64,000 nucleotides of DNA, taken from NCBI GenBank assembly GCA_964458935.1, contig CAYWKS010000005.1, forward strand, positions 81,220-145,219. The letters run 5' to 3'. Position numbers and translations under genes: made by a program. Positions 27,105 to 36,196 of the stretch are shown here, piece by piece (the stretch's first letter is position 1; each line of letters opens with the position of its first letter). This stretch comes from CAYWKS01 sp964458935 (GTDB lineage: Bacteria; Planctomycetota; Phycisphaerae; Phycisphaerales; Zrk34). The notes under the pieces were generated by a model, which was given only the letters and a program-made list of their open reading frames with translations, was not told the DNA's origin and did not search any database.

Positions 27105-28859
27105 GTGATGGCACTGTTGTCCGTGAATGACAAGCCGATGGACGCCGCACGCATGACGCACGACCTCGACGGGCCATCCGATATGCTGGCCCGACTGGAA
27201 AAGGCGATCTGGCGCCACGGCTGGTGGGTGCTCATCCTCATCGGCATGGCCATGCGATTGTATCGGTTCGGCGTCCTTCCAGCGGGCATCGCGCCCGACG
27301 AGGTATCGGCTTTCTATGAGGCGTACTGCCTGATGCAGACCGGCGCTGACCGGTGGGGCAACGCCTATCCGGTCTACTTCCCCTCATGGGGCAGCGGCCA
27401 GAATGTGCTGTACTCCTACGTCATGTGGGGATTCTTCGAGGTCTTCGGGGTGAGTACGCTGGTGGCGCGCCTGCCCGTGCTGCTCATGTCGCTGGGCACG
27501 ATCTACTTCGTCTGGCGCGCCGGCGAAGCGGTCGATCGGCCGGCGGAAGGGCGGTATGCAGCGGCCCTGCTGGCCGTGGCGCCGTGGCACCTGCACGCAT
27601 CGCGCTGGGGCCTGGAGAGCTACTTCCTGCCCCTGTTCCTGGCGTGGGGCATCGCGTGGCTCGCCGCCGCCCTGCACCAACCCACGCGCCTGCGTATCAT
27701 CCGCACCGCCATCCCCTTAGCGCTGGCCTTTTACAGCTACGCGATCGTGATGTTTGTCTTGCCGACGCTGCTGCTGCTGGTGCTCTCGCTTTACCACCGG
27801 CGGATCATGCCGCACTGGCGCACGTGGCTGGTAGCCGGGCTGGTTGCGATGGTTCTTATTGCACCGTTCGGCCTGTTCATCACGAAGAACTACGTGGTGA
27901 AGGCCCCCTTGCCCGGCGAGTCCTTGCTGCCGTTCGGCTTACCGATGCTGGCGTCGCAGCGGGCGACGATCGGTGACGGGTCGCTTGGGCACACGCTGTA
28001 CCACAACGGCCGTTTTGCCCTGCTGCACGGGTTCGATGACACCTCGGCGGTCAATACCAACACGCAAACGCACGCGCACGGCGGATTAATGCTGTGGCTC
28101 GCGGCGACCGGGGCGGTGCTGGCGGTGTTCCAGCTCCGTCGCAGGCGGGTACAGCTATGGCCGCTGCTGCTGATCGCGGCGTCGGCACTACTGTTGATGT
28201 TCGAGTTGAACGGCAACCGTGGCAACGCGATCCTGATCACCTTCGCACCGCTCGCGGCCGTCGCGCTGGTCGTCTTACGCGACGGGCTGACCGGACCGCT
28301 GGCCCGCACGGTGGTCGTCGGAGGCCTGCTCTTGGGGTTGACCGGCCAAGGTCTGCACTGGGGCTACTATTTCGTCACCGATTTCCATGAGCATGGGGTG
28401 CACGAGTTCGACCCGGAGATCGGGCGATCGCTTCATGCCGCGGTCGGGGCCGCGAGGGACGGCGAGTCGATCGCCGTCAGTCGCCACATGCAGTTCGGCT
28501 ACCTGTATACGGCGTACGAGTTGCGCGTCGATCCCCAGGTCTTCCATCGTGCAGATCGTGAAGTCGTGGACGGCCGTTATCGTGTCTATGGATTCGACCG
28601 ATACGTGATGCAGATGTATGCAAACGGGCGTCGACAACTGGCCGGGGCCCCTCACGCCGTGTTCGTGGAGCGTGTGAGGGATGAGCCACCCATGCATGCG
28701 GAGTTGATCTGGCGGGGCGAGCGCTGGCATGTATTCCGTGCCGCGCCCGACGAGGTCGCGTGGATCAGGCCGACGCTCCGGGCAATGCGGGCGCAGCACA
28801 AGCCGCGTAGCGGCGGCTTCCCGGCAGAACTGACGTACGAAGGGCCAACCGAGCGATGA
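27105..28859 (+). CDS. GT39/PMT-like membrane glycosyltransferase
   Basis: 584 residues (GTG at 27105 or ATG at 27108). About 25 residues in, the first helix WWVLILIGMAMRLYRFGVLP leads to GIAPDEVSAFYEAYCLM, whose Asp-Glu matches the catalytic acidic motif of the first loop in PMT/ArnT enzymes. Then come VARLPVLLMSLGTIYFVWRA and a long set of helices to about residue 430, followed by a soluble C-terminal domain of about 150 residues rich in Arg and Val. It would transfer a sugar from a polyprenyl phosphate to glycan, lipid or protein on the outer face. Its ATGA stop overlap couples it to the GT4 at 28856. Confidence 0.8.
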   Translation: MMALLSVNDKPMDAARMTHDLDGPSDMLARLEKAIWRHGWWVLILIGMAMRLYRFGVLPAGIAPDEVSAFYEAYCLMQTGADRWGNAYPVYFPSWGSGQNVLYSYVMWGFFEVFGVSTLVARLPVLLMSLGTIYFVWRAGEAVDRPAEGRYAAALLAVAPWHLHASRWGLESYFLPLFLAWGIAWLAAALHQPTRLRIIRTAIPLALAFYSYAIVMFVLPTLLLLVLSLYHRRIMPHWRTWLVAGLVAMVLIAPFGLFITKNYVVKAPLPGESLLPFGLPMLASQRATIGDGSLGHTLYHNGRFALLHGFDDTSAVNTNTQTHAHGGLMLWLAATGAVLAVFQLRRRRVQLWPLLLIAASALLLMFELNGNRGNAILITFAPLAAVALVVLRDGLTGPLARTVVVGGLLLGLTGQGLHWGYYFVTDFHEHGVHEFDPEIGRSLHAAVGAARDGESIAVSRHMQFGYLYTAYELRVDPQVFHRADREVVDGRYRVYGFDRYVMQMYANGRRQLAGAPHAVFVERVRDEPPMHAELIWRGERWHVFRAAPDEVAWIRPTLRAMRAQHKPRSGGFPAELTYEGPTER

Positions 28860-30028
28860 CCGTTGTCCTGTTGACCGACTCGGATGTATTCGCGGGGACC
28901 GAGCGACACATGCTCGACCTGGCTGAGGGCTTGACCGGCGCGGGTGTGGACGTCGCGATCGGCTGCCCCGCCGACACCCCCCTTGCACGGCAGGCCATCG
29001 ACCACGGCGTGCGGCACCGCGAGGTGAAGCGAGGCCGGGCTGTGGATATCTCGGTCGTGCGGATGCTGGCCCGCTGGTTGCGAAGCGGGCAGGTCAAGCT
29101 GATCCACGCTCACAACGGCCGGACCGCGCTGCTCGCGTCACTGGCACGCCACATGGCCGGGCGCGGCAGCATCGTCTTGACCCAGCACTTCATCCAGCCC
29201 GGCCGCCTCGCCCGTCGCGGCGTCAAACATGTGATCTCCGGGGGCATGCACCACTGGATGAACCGGCGGATCGATCACACCATCGCCATCTCCAATGCGG
29301 TGCGGGATGCGGCGATCGATCGAGCCGACGCCCCGGCGGATCGCATCACGGTGGTCCACAACGGCATGGCCGACCCCGCATCCGAGTCGCGTCGCCCGGC
29401 ATCGGCGGTCCGCGAGGAACTGGGCGTGCCGCTCGATGCCCCCCTGGTGGTATGCGCCGCGCGGCTTCAACCGGAGAAGGATGTGGGCACGCTGATCGAC
29501 GCCTTGGCCCTGGTCGCTGAGCAACGGCCGCGGTGCCATGGCGTGATCGCTGGCCGGGGCAGCGAACACGAAGCATTGCAGCAGCGGATAGACCAACAGG
29601 GCCTCGGTGAGCGGGTGAAGCTGCTGGGTTTTCGCGACGATGTCCGCAGCATCATCGCGGCCGGTGATGTGTTTGCCTTGCCGGCGAAGGCGGAGCCGTT
29701 CGGCCTGGTCCTGCTGGAAGCGATGGCGCTGAGCCAACCCGTGGTGGCCACACGAGCCGGCGGCCCGCTCGACATCGTCGTCCCGGGCGTCACCGGTGAC
29801 TTGGTCGAACCGGAGGACGCCAGCGCGATGGCGCGGGCGATCGTGGACTTGTTGGATGACGCCGCGCGGCGCCGCGCGTGCGGCGCTGCCGGCCGCGGGC
29901 GCTTCGAGTCCATGTTCACAGTGGCGCGGATGGCGGAGGCGGTCGCCGCAGTCTATCGAAACGTGTTGGATCGCTCGGCATCACCGGTGGTGATGAAAAC
30001 GCCGGTCGCAGCCCTGGAGCAGGGGTGA
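28856..30028 (+). CDS. Glycosyltransferase family 4
   Basis: 390 residues, starting in an ATGA overlap. The N-terminus VVLLTDSDVFAGTERHMLDL is close to that of GT4 enzymes with a GGTERH-type loop. Then IHAHNGRTALLASLARH, VVHNGMADPAS, VVCAARLQPEKDVGTLIDAL, IAGRGSEHEAL, LGFRDDVRSIIAAGDVFALP and AEPFGLVLLEAMALSQPVVA follow in standard order. It closely resembles the gene at 32766 (GGAEL loop, VGFRDDVPRLMKACD), so the two may be paralogues separated by a polymerase gene. Confidence 0.9.
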   Translation: MTVVLLTDSDVFAGTERHMLDLAEGLTGAGVDVAIGCPADTPLARQAIDHGVRHREVKRGRAVDISVVRMLARWLRSGQVKLIHAHNGRTALLASLARHMAGRGSIVLTQHFIQPGRLARRGVKHVISGGMHHWMNRRIDHTIAISNAVRDAAIDRADAPADRITVVHNGMADPASESRRPASAVREELGVPLDAPLVVCAARLQPEKDVGTLIDALALVAEQRPRCHGVIAGRGSEHEALQQRIDQQGLGERVKLLGFRDDVRSIIAAGDVFALPAKAEPFGLVLLEAMALSQPVVATRAGGPLDIVVPGVTGDLVEPEDASAMARAIVDLLDDAARRRACGAAGRGRFESMFTVARMAEAVAAVYRNVLDRSASPVVMKTPVAALEQG

Positions 30029-30032
30029 GCCG

Positions 30033-31223
30033 ATGCGTGTCCTGTTGATCTCCCATACTTGTCAGTCGCGGACGGAGGGCCAGCCCAAGGCGCGTTGCCT
30101 GGCCGGCCTGCCCGGCATGGTGTTGAGGGTCGTGGTGCCGACCCGCTGGAAGCGATACGGGCAGTGGCGCACGGCGGAGCCGGCGCTCGACGGCAGCTAC
30201 GACTATACCCCATTGAAGGTGCGCTGGCCGTGGATCGGCCCCGCACAGACTTACCTGCATCACTATCCTCAGTTGAGACGCGTGTTGAGCGAGTTCCAGC
30301 CCGATGTGATCGATCTGTGGGAGGAGCCCTGGAGCCTGGTCAGTGTGCAGGCCTGCCGTCTGCGCCAGCGGGTCGCGCCGCAGGCGCGCGTGGTGACCGA
30401 AACCGAGCAGAACATTCATAAGGTGCTGCCACCGCCGTTCGAATGGTTCCGCCGCTATACGCTGGCGGAGGCGGACTACCTCGTGGGCCGCAGCCGCGAA
30501 GCGGTCCACGTGGCGCAGCGGTGCGGCTACGAGGGACCGGCGGATGTCGTTCCCAACGCCGTGGATACCGATCTTTTCGGGCCGATGGACCGCGAGGCCT
30601 GCCGACGTCGCAATGGCCTTGACGGCTTTGTGGTCGGATATGTGGGCCGACTGGTCGAAGCCAAGGGCGTGAGTGACTTGCTCGGGGCGATCGCGGGCCA
30701 ACGCCATCGGGCGACATTATTGCTGGTCGGCGATGGGCCCGACCGGGCGTTGTTTGAGCGCGAGGCCGCCGAACGGGGTATCGCCGACCGTGTGCGGTTT
30801 CTCGGCAGCCAGCCCTTGCCGGCATTGCCGGAACTGATCAACGCGATGGACACGCTGGTGCTCCCGTCGCGCACAACGCCAAGTTGGAAAGAGCAGTACG
30901 GCCGCGTGATCATCGAGGCACATGCGTGTGCCGTGCCGGTGGTCGGCTCGGACTCCGGGGCCATTGCCGATGTGGTCGGTGACGGCGGGCGTGTTGTGCC
31001 CGAACGGTCACCCGAAGCGTTGGCGGCGGCGCTGGATGAGTTGGCTGGATCGCCCGCCGATGCACGCCGCCTCGGGCAGCAGGGCCGCCAGCAGGCGCTG
31101 GAAACCTGTACGTGGCAGCGCGTAGCCGAGCGGATGCATCGCATCTACCACGCCACGCTGGATGAGTCCTCGTCGAAGCGAGACGCGCCGTCGAGGGCCC
31201 TGGAGCCGGCGAGTACTCACTAA
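30033..31223 (+). CDS. Glycosyltransferase family 4
   Basis: 396 residues, four bases after the previous stop. The first block RVLLISHTCQSRTEGQPKAR lacks the usual Gly-Gly loop. It continues with DVIDLWEEPWSLVSVQACRL and VVTETEQNIHKVLPPPF, seen in GT4 enzymes with an early EEP/ETEQN pattern. The donor half is clear: VPNAVDTDLFGP, VGYVGRLVEAKGVSDLLGAI, LLVGDGPDRAL, VLPSRTTPSWKEQYGRVIIEA and VVGSDSGAIADVVGDGG. It carries a charged tail of about 25 residues. Confidence 0.88.
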   Translation: MRVLLISHTCQSRTEGQPKARCLAGLPGMVLRVVVPTRWKRYGQWRTAEPALDGSYDYTPLKVRWPWIGPAQTYLHHYPQLRRVLSEFQPDVIDLWEEPWSLVSVQACRLRQRVAPQARVVTETEQNIHKVLPPPFEWFRRYTLAEADYLVGRSREAVHVAQRCGYEGPADVVPNAVDTDLFGPMDREACRRRNGLDGFVVGYVGRLVEAKGVSDLLGAIAGQRHRATLLLVGDGPDRALFEREAAERGIADRVRFLGSQPLPALPELINAMDTLVLPSRTTPSWKEQYGRVIIEAHACAVPVVGSDSGAIADVVGDGGRVVPERSPEALAAALDELAGSPADARRLGQQGRQQALETCTWQRVAERMHRIYHATLDESSSKRDAPSRALEPASTH

Positions 31224-31267
31224 CCGCCGCCGCGCCGCACGATGCACGTGTTCTCTGGAGAAACGGC

Positions 31268-32764
31268 TTGAGTGGGATGCTTGTTGTGGCCGTGTGTGTC
31301 GCCGCCGCGGTGACGTTGGGGGTGGGGCTGATGCGCGGCCTCGCCACCGCCGCCGCCACGTGCGTCCTGACGGCCGTGCTGCTGATCCCGCCGGTCGCCG
31401 TTGGCTCGACCGGTCTGCCGTTGACCGATGCCTTTGTGCTGGCCGGTCTCGCCGCGCTTGTCCTATGGCACGGGATGCGACAGGCCAGCCCCGTCTCGTG
31501 GCAGTGGTTCGACCTGGTCGTCGGTATGGCGATAGTGATGCCCACGTTCAGCGCGTGGTGGCACACGCTGCATCCCCCGACGGCGCTGATGGAACTGGCC
31601 GACATGATGGCGTGGCTGGGTGCGCCGTACGTGGCGGGTCGGGTGCTGCTGGCCGACGGCACTTCGTTCAAGCGCGCCGCTATGGTCATCCTGGTCGCGC
31701 TCACGCTGTACGCGCCGTTGTGCCTAGTCGAGTCGCTCGTCCAGCCGCCTCTGGCCGAACGGGTCTTCGGGCTGAAAGGCACTAGCTCCAACGCCACCGC
31801 CATGTTCTTCTACTATTGGGGCCCGGACGGCTATCGGCCGTGCGTGTTTGCCAGCAACTTCTTCCAACTCGCGATGATTCAGGTCGCGGCGGTGGTGCTG
31901 GGGTTCGGGATGTGGCGTGCCCGGGGCGTGCATCGCGAGGGTCGGATCGTGCTCTGGCGGGGTGTGGCCGCTTTGGCGTTCGCTGTGAATCTCGCGGCGC
32001 TGCTCTGCCTGTCGCGATCGTGGGCGGGTGTGATCCTGCCGGTCGCCGCGCTAGGCCTGCTGGGCGCGTTGATGCTGACGCGGTGGCGCGTTTGGGTGCT
32101 GCTGGCCTGCATGGTCATGCCGGTGTACGTCGGGCTCCGTGCCTATGAGGTCATCCCGACCGCGCCGCTGCCCTTGCGCCACACCGATGGCTCGGAGTTC
32201 CTCGCAGGTCGCGGCCGTTCCATCAACACCCGCATGACCCAGGAGCAACAGGTCCTCGACGCCGTGGGTCACCAACAGCCTTGGATCGGCACCGGCGCCC
32301 GCTACCGCATCGATCACGACAGATTCCGCATCGCCACCAAGTCAGGTGTCGACAGCGGCGTTTTCACCGCGCTGCTTCGGTCCGGATATATCGGCCTGGT
32401 CCTGCTGTGGGCGGCCCTCGTGCTGCCGGCCGTGTTGCTGGTCGTTCGGCTGCCCACCGCGTCATGGTCGGTTCAGTATGGACCGCTGCTGCTGGCCGCC
32501 GCTGTAGTCATCGTGACAGACGCAGTGAACCTCATCCCCAACAGCGGGAGCGCGGCGTTGTACCCGCTGCTCGGTGGAGCACTGGTCACGCTGAGCCGGC
32601 GGCGTTCGACCGATCTGCCCGTCGCTATGCATGATGACACCACGGACACGGACTATCAGCGTTGGGCGCTGGTCTGTGGGATGCCCGCGACGGAGGCGGT
32701 CGCGCCGGTCCACGACCGATCCCGACGTAAGGCGCTGCCCGAACGAACCGATCTATATACGTAA
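31268..32764 (+). CDS. O-antigen ligase/polymerase-like membrane protein
   Basis: 498 residues from a TTG at 31268 with GGAG just upstream; an ATG at 31277 is the alternative. About ten helices come first, then an outer loop with GRSINTRMTQEQQVLDAVGH, WIGTGARYRID and DSGVFTALLRSGYIGLVLL, which is the order of the Wzy_C loop (Arg-rich segment, G-x-G, then a Ser/Ala-Gly helix). It is not closely similar to the protein at 17786, so the locus may make two polymers or use one as polymerase and one as ligase (inference). A charged tail of about 60 residues is cytoplasmic or disordered. Confidence 0.72.
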   Translation: MSGMLVVAVCVAAAVTLGVGLMRGLATAAATCVLTAVLLIPPVAVGSTGLPLTDAFVLAGLAALVLWHGMRQASPVSWQWFDLVVGMAIVMPTFSAWWHTLHPPTALMELADMMAWLGAPYVAGRVLLADGTSFKRAAMVILVALTLYAPLCLVESLVQPPLAERVFGLKGTSSNATAMFFYYWGPDGYRPCVFASNFFQLAMIQVAAVVLGFGMWRARGVHREGRIVLWRGVAALAFAVNLAALLCLSRSWAGVILPVAALGLLGALMLTRWRVWVLLACMVMPVYVGLRAYEVIPTAPLPLRHTDGSEFLAGRGRSINTRMTQEQQVLDAVGHQQPWIGTGARYRIDHDRFRIATKSGVDSGVFTALLRSGYIGLVLLWAALVLPAVLLVVRLPTASWSVQYGPLLLAAAVVIVTDAVNLIPNSGSAALYPLLGGALVTLSRRRSTDLPVAMHDDTTDTDYQRWALVCGMPATEAVAPVHDRSRRKALPERTDLYT

Positions 32765-32765
32765 G

Positions 32766-34025
32766 ATGCCGTCATCCACCGACATCCTGTTCCTCGATCA
32801 TGTCGGCGTTATCGGCGGGGCCGAATTGTCCCTCCGCGATGTCGCGATGTATTTCGGCCAACGCGGTCGCGTCGTGCTGCTGGCCGACGGGCCGTTCCGT
32901 GAAATGCTCGAACGATCGGGCGTGCGCGTGGACGTGGTCGCCGGTCCCGCGGCGTTCGCCAATGCGCGGCGGGAGAGCGGCGTGGGTGCGGCCGCCGGGT
33001 CGAGCCTGGGCCTGTTGCGACTCCTGGGGAGGCTCTATCGGCCTGCGCGGCGGGCAAGGGTTCTCTATGCCAACAGCCAGAAGGCGTTCGTCGTGGCGGC
33101 GTGCCTGGGCGTGCTCACGCGGCGCCCGGTCATCTGGCACTTGCGGGACGTCCTCAACGCCGAGCACTTCAGCCGTGTCAATCGCCTCGTGACCACGCGC
33201 CTGGCCGGCTTGTGCAACGCCCGCGTCATCGCCAATTCCCACGCGACCCGCCAAGCATTGATCGAATCGGGCGGCCACCCCGATCGCGTCGTCACGATTC
33301 ACAACGGGCTCGCCCCCGATGCGCTGGATGCGGTCAACGACGATGACGCCGCCCGTTGTCGCGCCGAACTCGACATCGATCCATCGGTGTGGTTGGTCGG
33401 CGCGTTCAGTCGGCTCGCGCCGTGGAAGGGGCAGCACGTGCTGCTCGAAGCGATGGCGCAGGCCCCGGACGTCCATGCATTGATCGTGGGCGATGCACTG
33501 TTCGGCGAAACCGCTTACCGCGACCGCCTGCACCGCCAGATCGAGCAGATGCGACTGGGCGGCCGCGTCCACATGGTCGGCTTCCGGGACGACGTGCCGC
33601 GGCTGATGAAGGCATGCGACGCGGTCGCGCATACATCGATCGCGCCCGAGCCATTCGGCCGCGTCATCGTTGAGGCGATGCTCGCACGGCGCCCGGTGGT
33701 CGCCACCCACGCCGGCGGCGCATGCGAGATCATCGCACGCGACGACCAGGGCATGCTGATCGCACCGGGCGACGCCAAGGCACTGGCAAGGGCGCTGGAA
33801 CGCCTCCGCACCGACGAGGCGCTGGCCGGTCGAATGGCCAGCGCCGGTCGGACGCGAGCCGAGCAGGCCTTTTCCGTGCAGACCATGCTCACCCACATCG
33901 AAGAGCAGGTGATGCTGGCCTTGGGCGACGAGCCCTTGCCCGTCGCGGACGATGCTGCCGATGCGAAGCGCGCCGGGTCGGGCCCCGTGTCGATCTCGAC
34001 GCCCGGATCGACCGTCTCACCTTGA
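32766..34025 (+). CDS. Glycosyltransferase family 4
   Basis: 419 residues from the ATG at 32766, one base after the previous stop. The frame is open to 32631, but the extra 45 residues are Arg-rich and lie inside the membrane-protein gene. The order is ILFLDHVGVIGGAELSLRDV, LYANSQKAFVVAACLG, IWHLRDVLNAEHF, ANSHATRQALIESG, IHNGLAPDALD, VGAFSRLAPWKGQHVLLEAM, VGFRDDVPRLMKACDAVAHT and PEPFGRVIVEAMLAR. It ends 19 bases before the exosortase start and is probably transcribed with it. Confidence 0.9.
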   Translation: MPSSTDILFLDHVGVIGGAELSLRDVAMYFGQRGRVVLLADGPFREMLERSGVRVDVVAGPAAFANARRESGVGAAAGSSLGLLRLLGRLYRPARRARVLYANSQKAFVVAACLGVLTRRPVIWHLRDVLNAEHFSRVNRLVTTRLAGLCNARVIANSHATRQALIESGGHPDRVVTIHNGLAPDALDAVNDDDAARCRAELDIDPSVWLVGAFSRLAPWKGQHVLLEAMAQAPDVHALIVGDALFGETAYRDRLHRQIEQMRLGGRVHMVGFRDDVPRLMKACDAVAHTSIAPEPFGRVIVEAMLARRPVVATHAGGACEIIARDDQGMLIAPGDAKALARALERLRTDEALAGRMASAGRTRAEQAFSVQTMLTHIEEQVMLALGDEPLPVADDAADAKRAGSGPVSISTPGSTVSP

Positions 34026-34044
34026 GCTGTCTAGGGAGAACACC

Positions 34045-35052
34045 TTGTCCACATCGAGCCACGAAGTGACATCGCCGACTCCATCGGCGGCACGCCCGTC
34101 AGCCACGCCGACCACGGCGCGGCGTGGCACGCGGCCGCCCCAGCCGTCCAGCGACCTGCTGCCGGCGATGGCCGAGCGCGGCTGGTCGATCGGGCACCTG
34201 GCGCTGATGGCGACGCTGGTCGCCGCGGGCGTCTGGTTGACGTGGGGCGGCTGGACCGACCTGGCATGGCTGGCCATGCACGACCCGGAGTCAAGCCAGG
34301 TACTGCTCGTGCCGCTGATCGCCTGCTGGCTGCTGTTCACCCGTCGCCGTCGCCTGGCTGAGGTCGCGCCGGGCTTCAGCGTGCTCGGGCCACTGTTCAT
34401 CGCGCTGGGCTGGGCCGCCTGGGAGTACAGCTACTACAACAACGTGCGCGTCGCCGGCCACATCGCCGCCGTCGCCGTGCTGGTCGGGGCCATCGTCAGT
34501 GTCACCGGCGGCAGGCTGTTATGGAAGCTGCTGCCGGTGTTCGGCGTCCTGCTGTTCGCCATCCCGGTCCCGCACCGTGTGCGACTGCCGATCTCCGTGC
34601 CCCTTCAGCGCCTCACCGCACAGGCCACCGAGCACCTCATGCAGTTGTTCAACATCGGCGTGACCCGAACCGGCAGTGTGCTCACCATTAACGGCACGGA
34701 CGTCGGCGTCGCCGAGGCCTGCAACGGCATGCGCATGGTCTTCGCCGTGTTCCTCGTGACCTACCTGGTCGTGTTCATTTCACAGATCCGACCCTGGATG
34801 CGGATCCTGGTGCTCGCCATGGCGCCCGCGCTGGCGCTGGTGTGCAATGTCATTCGCATGCTGCCCACCGTCTACCTCTACGGCTTTGCCGACGAGGCGG
34901 TCGCCAAGCAGTTTCACGATATGTCCGGCTGGGTCATGAACGGCGTGGCGTTCGTCATGCTCCTGGGCGTGCTGAACCTCGCGCGGTGGGTGCTGAGCGA
35001 CAATCGGATTCGGCCACGACACCCGGCGTTCCAGCCGGCGGGAGGGCGGTAA
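34045..35052 (+). CDS. xrt: Exosortase (membrane cysteine transpeptidase for PEP-CTERM-type proteins)
   Basis: 335 residues from a TTG at 34045, with AGGGAG at 34033-34038 deciding the start. The first 40 residues are Ser/Thr/Pro-rich, followed by about eight helices. The exosortase active site is complete: Cys226 in VAEACNGMRMVFAVF, Arg271 in VCNVIRMLPTVYLYG and His291 in KQFHDMSGWVMNG, with the family motif IPVPHRVRLPISVPLQ before the first. Exosortases are thought to cut PEP-CTERM proteins near the Pro motif and hand them to an extracellular or membrane target. Place is typical: at the end of an exopolysaccharide locus and two bases before an EpsI gene. I cannot name the exosortase subtype from sequence alone. 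Confidence 0.95.
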   Translation: MSTSSHEVTSPTPSAARPSATPTTARRGTRPPQPSSDLLPAMAERGWSIGHLALMATLVAAGVWLTWGGWTDLAWLAMHDPESSQVLLVPLIACWLLFTRRRRLAEVAPGFSVLGPLFIALGWAAWEYSYYNNVRVAGHIAAVAVLVGAIVSVTGGRLLWKLLPVFGVLLFAIPVPHRVRLPISVPLQRLTAQATEHLMQLFNIGVTRTGSVLTINGTDVGVAEACNGMRMVFAVFLVTYLVVFISQIRPWMRILVLAMAPALALVCNVIRMLPTVYLYGFADEAVAKQFHDMSGWVMNGVAFVMLLGVLNLARWVLSDNRIRPRHPAFQPAGGR

Positions 35053-35053
35053 C

Positions 35054-35797
35054 ATGCGTCGATTCGTTCACAACCTGCTCGCGCCGCTGATCTCGCTGGC
35101 GATGCTGGGTGGCTTGTACGCCACCGACGCGATGCACCTGCGGCCCTCCGATGTGGGTGACTATCACGAGCGCGTCGCTGCGGCGCTTAAGGATGTCCCT
35201 TACGCGGTCGGCGATTGGATCGCCCGCGATGTGCCGGTGCCGACTCAGGCTACCGACATGCTCAAGCCCAATGCCCTGCTGTCCCGCCAGTACCTCAACA
35301 CGCGGACCGGCCAGCGCGTCAGCGTGCTCGTGGTTCACACCCGCGAGGCCCGGGACCTGATCGGCCACTACCCGCCGGAATGCTACCCGGCCAACGGCTG
35401 GACACTCACCGAACGCGAGGCGGTCCACCTTCCGAAAGGCTCGTCGTCATCGGCCGAAGGCGACAAGCAGTCGCTCGAAGTCGGCCGCTACAGCTTCGTC
35501 ATGGACAGCTTCTCCGGTCGGGACGAACTGGAGGTGCTCAACCTGATGGTCTTGCCGACCGGGCGGTACTCGTTGGGGATGGCGGGGCTGGCGGGTGTTT
35601 CGGGCGACTACCGCGTGCGACACTTCGGGGCGGCCGCGGTGCAGTTGGTCTTCAATCCGCCGATGTCCGAGCAGGCGCAGGCCCATGTGTGGACGCTGTT
35701 TTTCCAGGCAATGCAGCCGGCCCTGCAGACGATCCAATCGGCGACGATTTCAGCCGATCAGGCGGCAGGTCGAGTCGAATCGGGCCCCCAGTTGTGA
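35054..35797 (+). CDS. EpsI-family exosortase-associated protein
   Basis: 247 residues, one base after the exosortase stop and with GGAGGG at 35041-35046. A single helix near residues 8-24 anchors it with the rest outside the membrane. The EpsI signature HYPPECYPANGWTL (His105, Cys110) is clear, and VLVVHTREARD lies before it. In many bacteria this domain is fused to the exosortase; here it is a separate gene directly behind it. Its biochemical role is not known. It is followed by 399 bases without a gene. Confidence 0.92.
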   Translation: MRRFVHNLLAPLISLAMLGGLYATDAMHLRPSDVGDYHERVAAALKDVPYAVGDWIARDVPVPTQATDMLKPNALLSRQYLNTRTGQRVSVLVVHTREARDLIGHYPPECYPANGWTLTEREAVHLPKGSSSSAEGDKQSLEVGRYSFVMDSFSGRDELEVLNLMVLPTGRYSLGMAGLAGVSGDYRVRHFGAAAVQLVFNPPMSEQAQAHVWTLFFQAMQPALQTIQSATISADQAAGRVESGPQL

Positions 35798-36196
35798 AGA
35801 TGGGGAACCTGCCGTGTTTCCTACGTCGGGCGTCTAGGGAAAAGTCCACCATTCCCACCCCACTTTCAGAAACATTACCGATATAACCGCTCTCGCCGGT
35901 GGGATATCTTACGGTTGTCGAAAAGGAGGGGCGGAAGGTCCGCCCCCATGCTTCTGTTTGCAGCCATCGCCTTGGCCCGCAGCGGCATGCACCTTGCAAC
36001 GCGAATATTGATACGACATGCGAAAACAAACCGCAGCAAGACGGAACACATAGAAAGGGGGACGTGGCTGGGGCACACGATACCGACTGTGAACAAAGGG
36101 TTTCGAGACACCATAACCAAGAGGGGATCACCAAGACTTACCCCCTCACCCGATTCCGGAAAGGCCCGGACGGGAGAAAGACAGGAGACTCGCAAG
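35798..36196 (+). other. Intergenic leader before the first PEP-CTERM-type gene
   Basis: No coding sequence is supported here; short open frames have unlike codon use. The stretch is richer in A and T than its surroundings around 35865-36120, as expected for a promoter region. GAGGGG (36121-36126) can pair with CCCCTC (36142-36147) about 50 bases before the ATG at 36197, a possible leader hairpin. AGGAG near 36183 serves the start. No sigma-54 type site was found. Confidence 0.4.

Noticed and set aside
25776..27218. 480-codon open frame on the - strand
   Set aside because: Antisense to the GT87-type membrane protein; the translation is a Gln/His/Arg-rich sequence without a domain.
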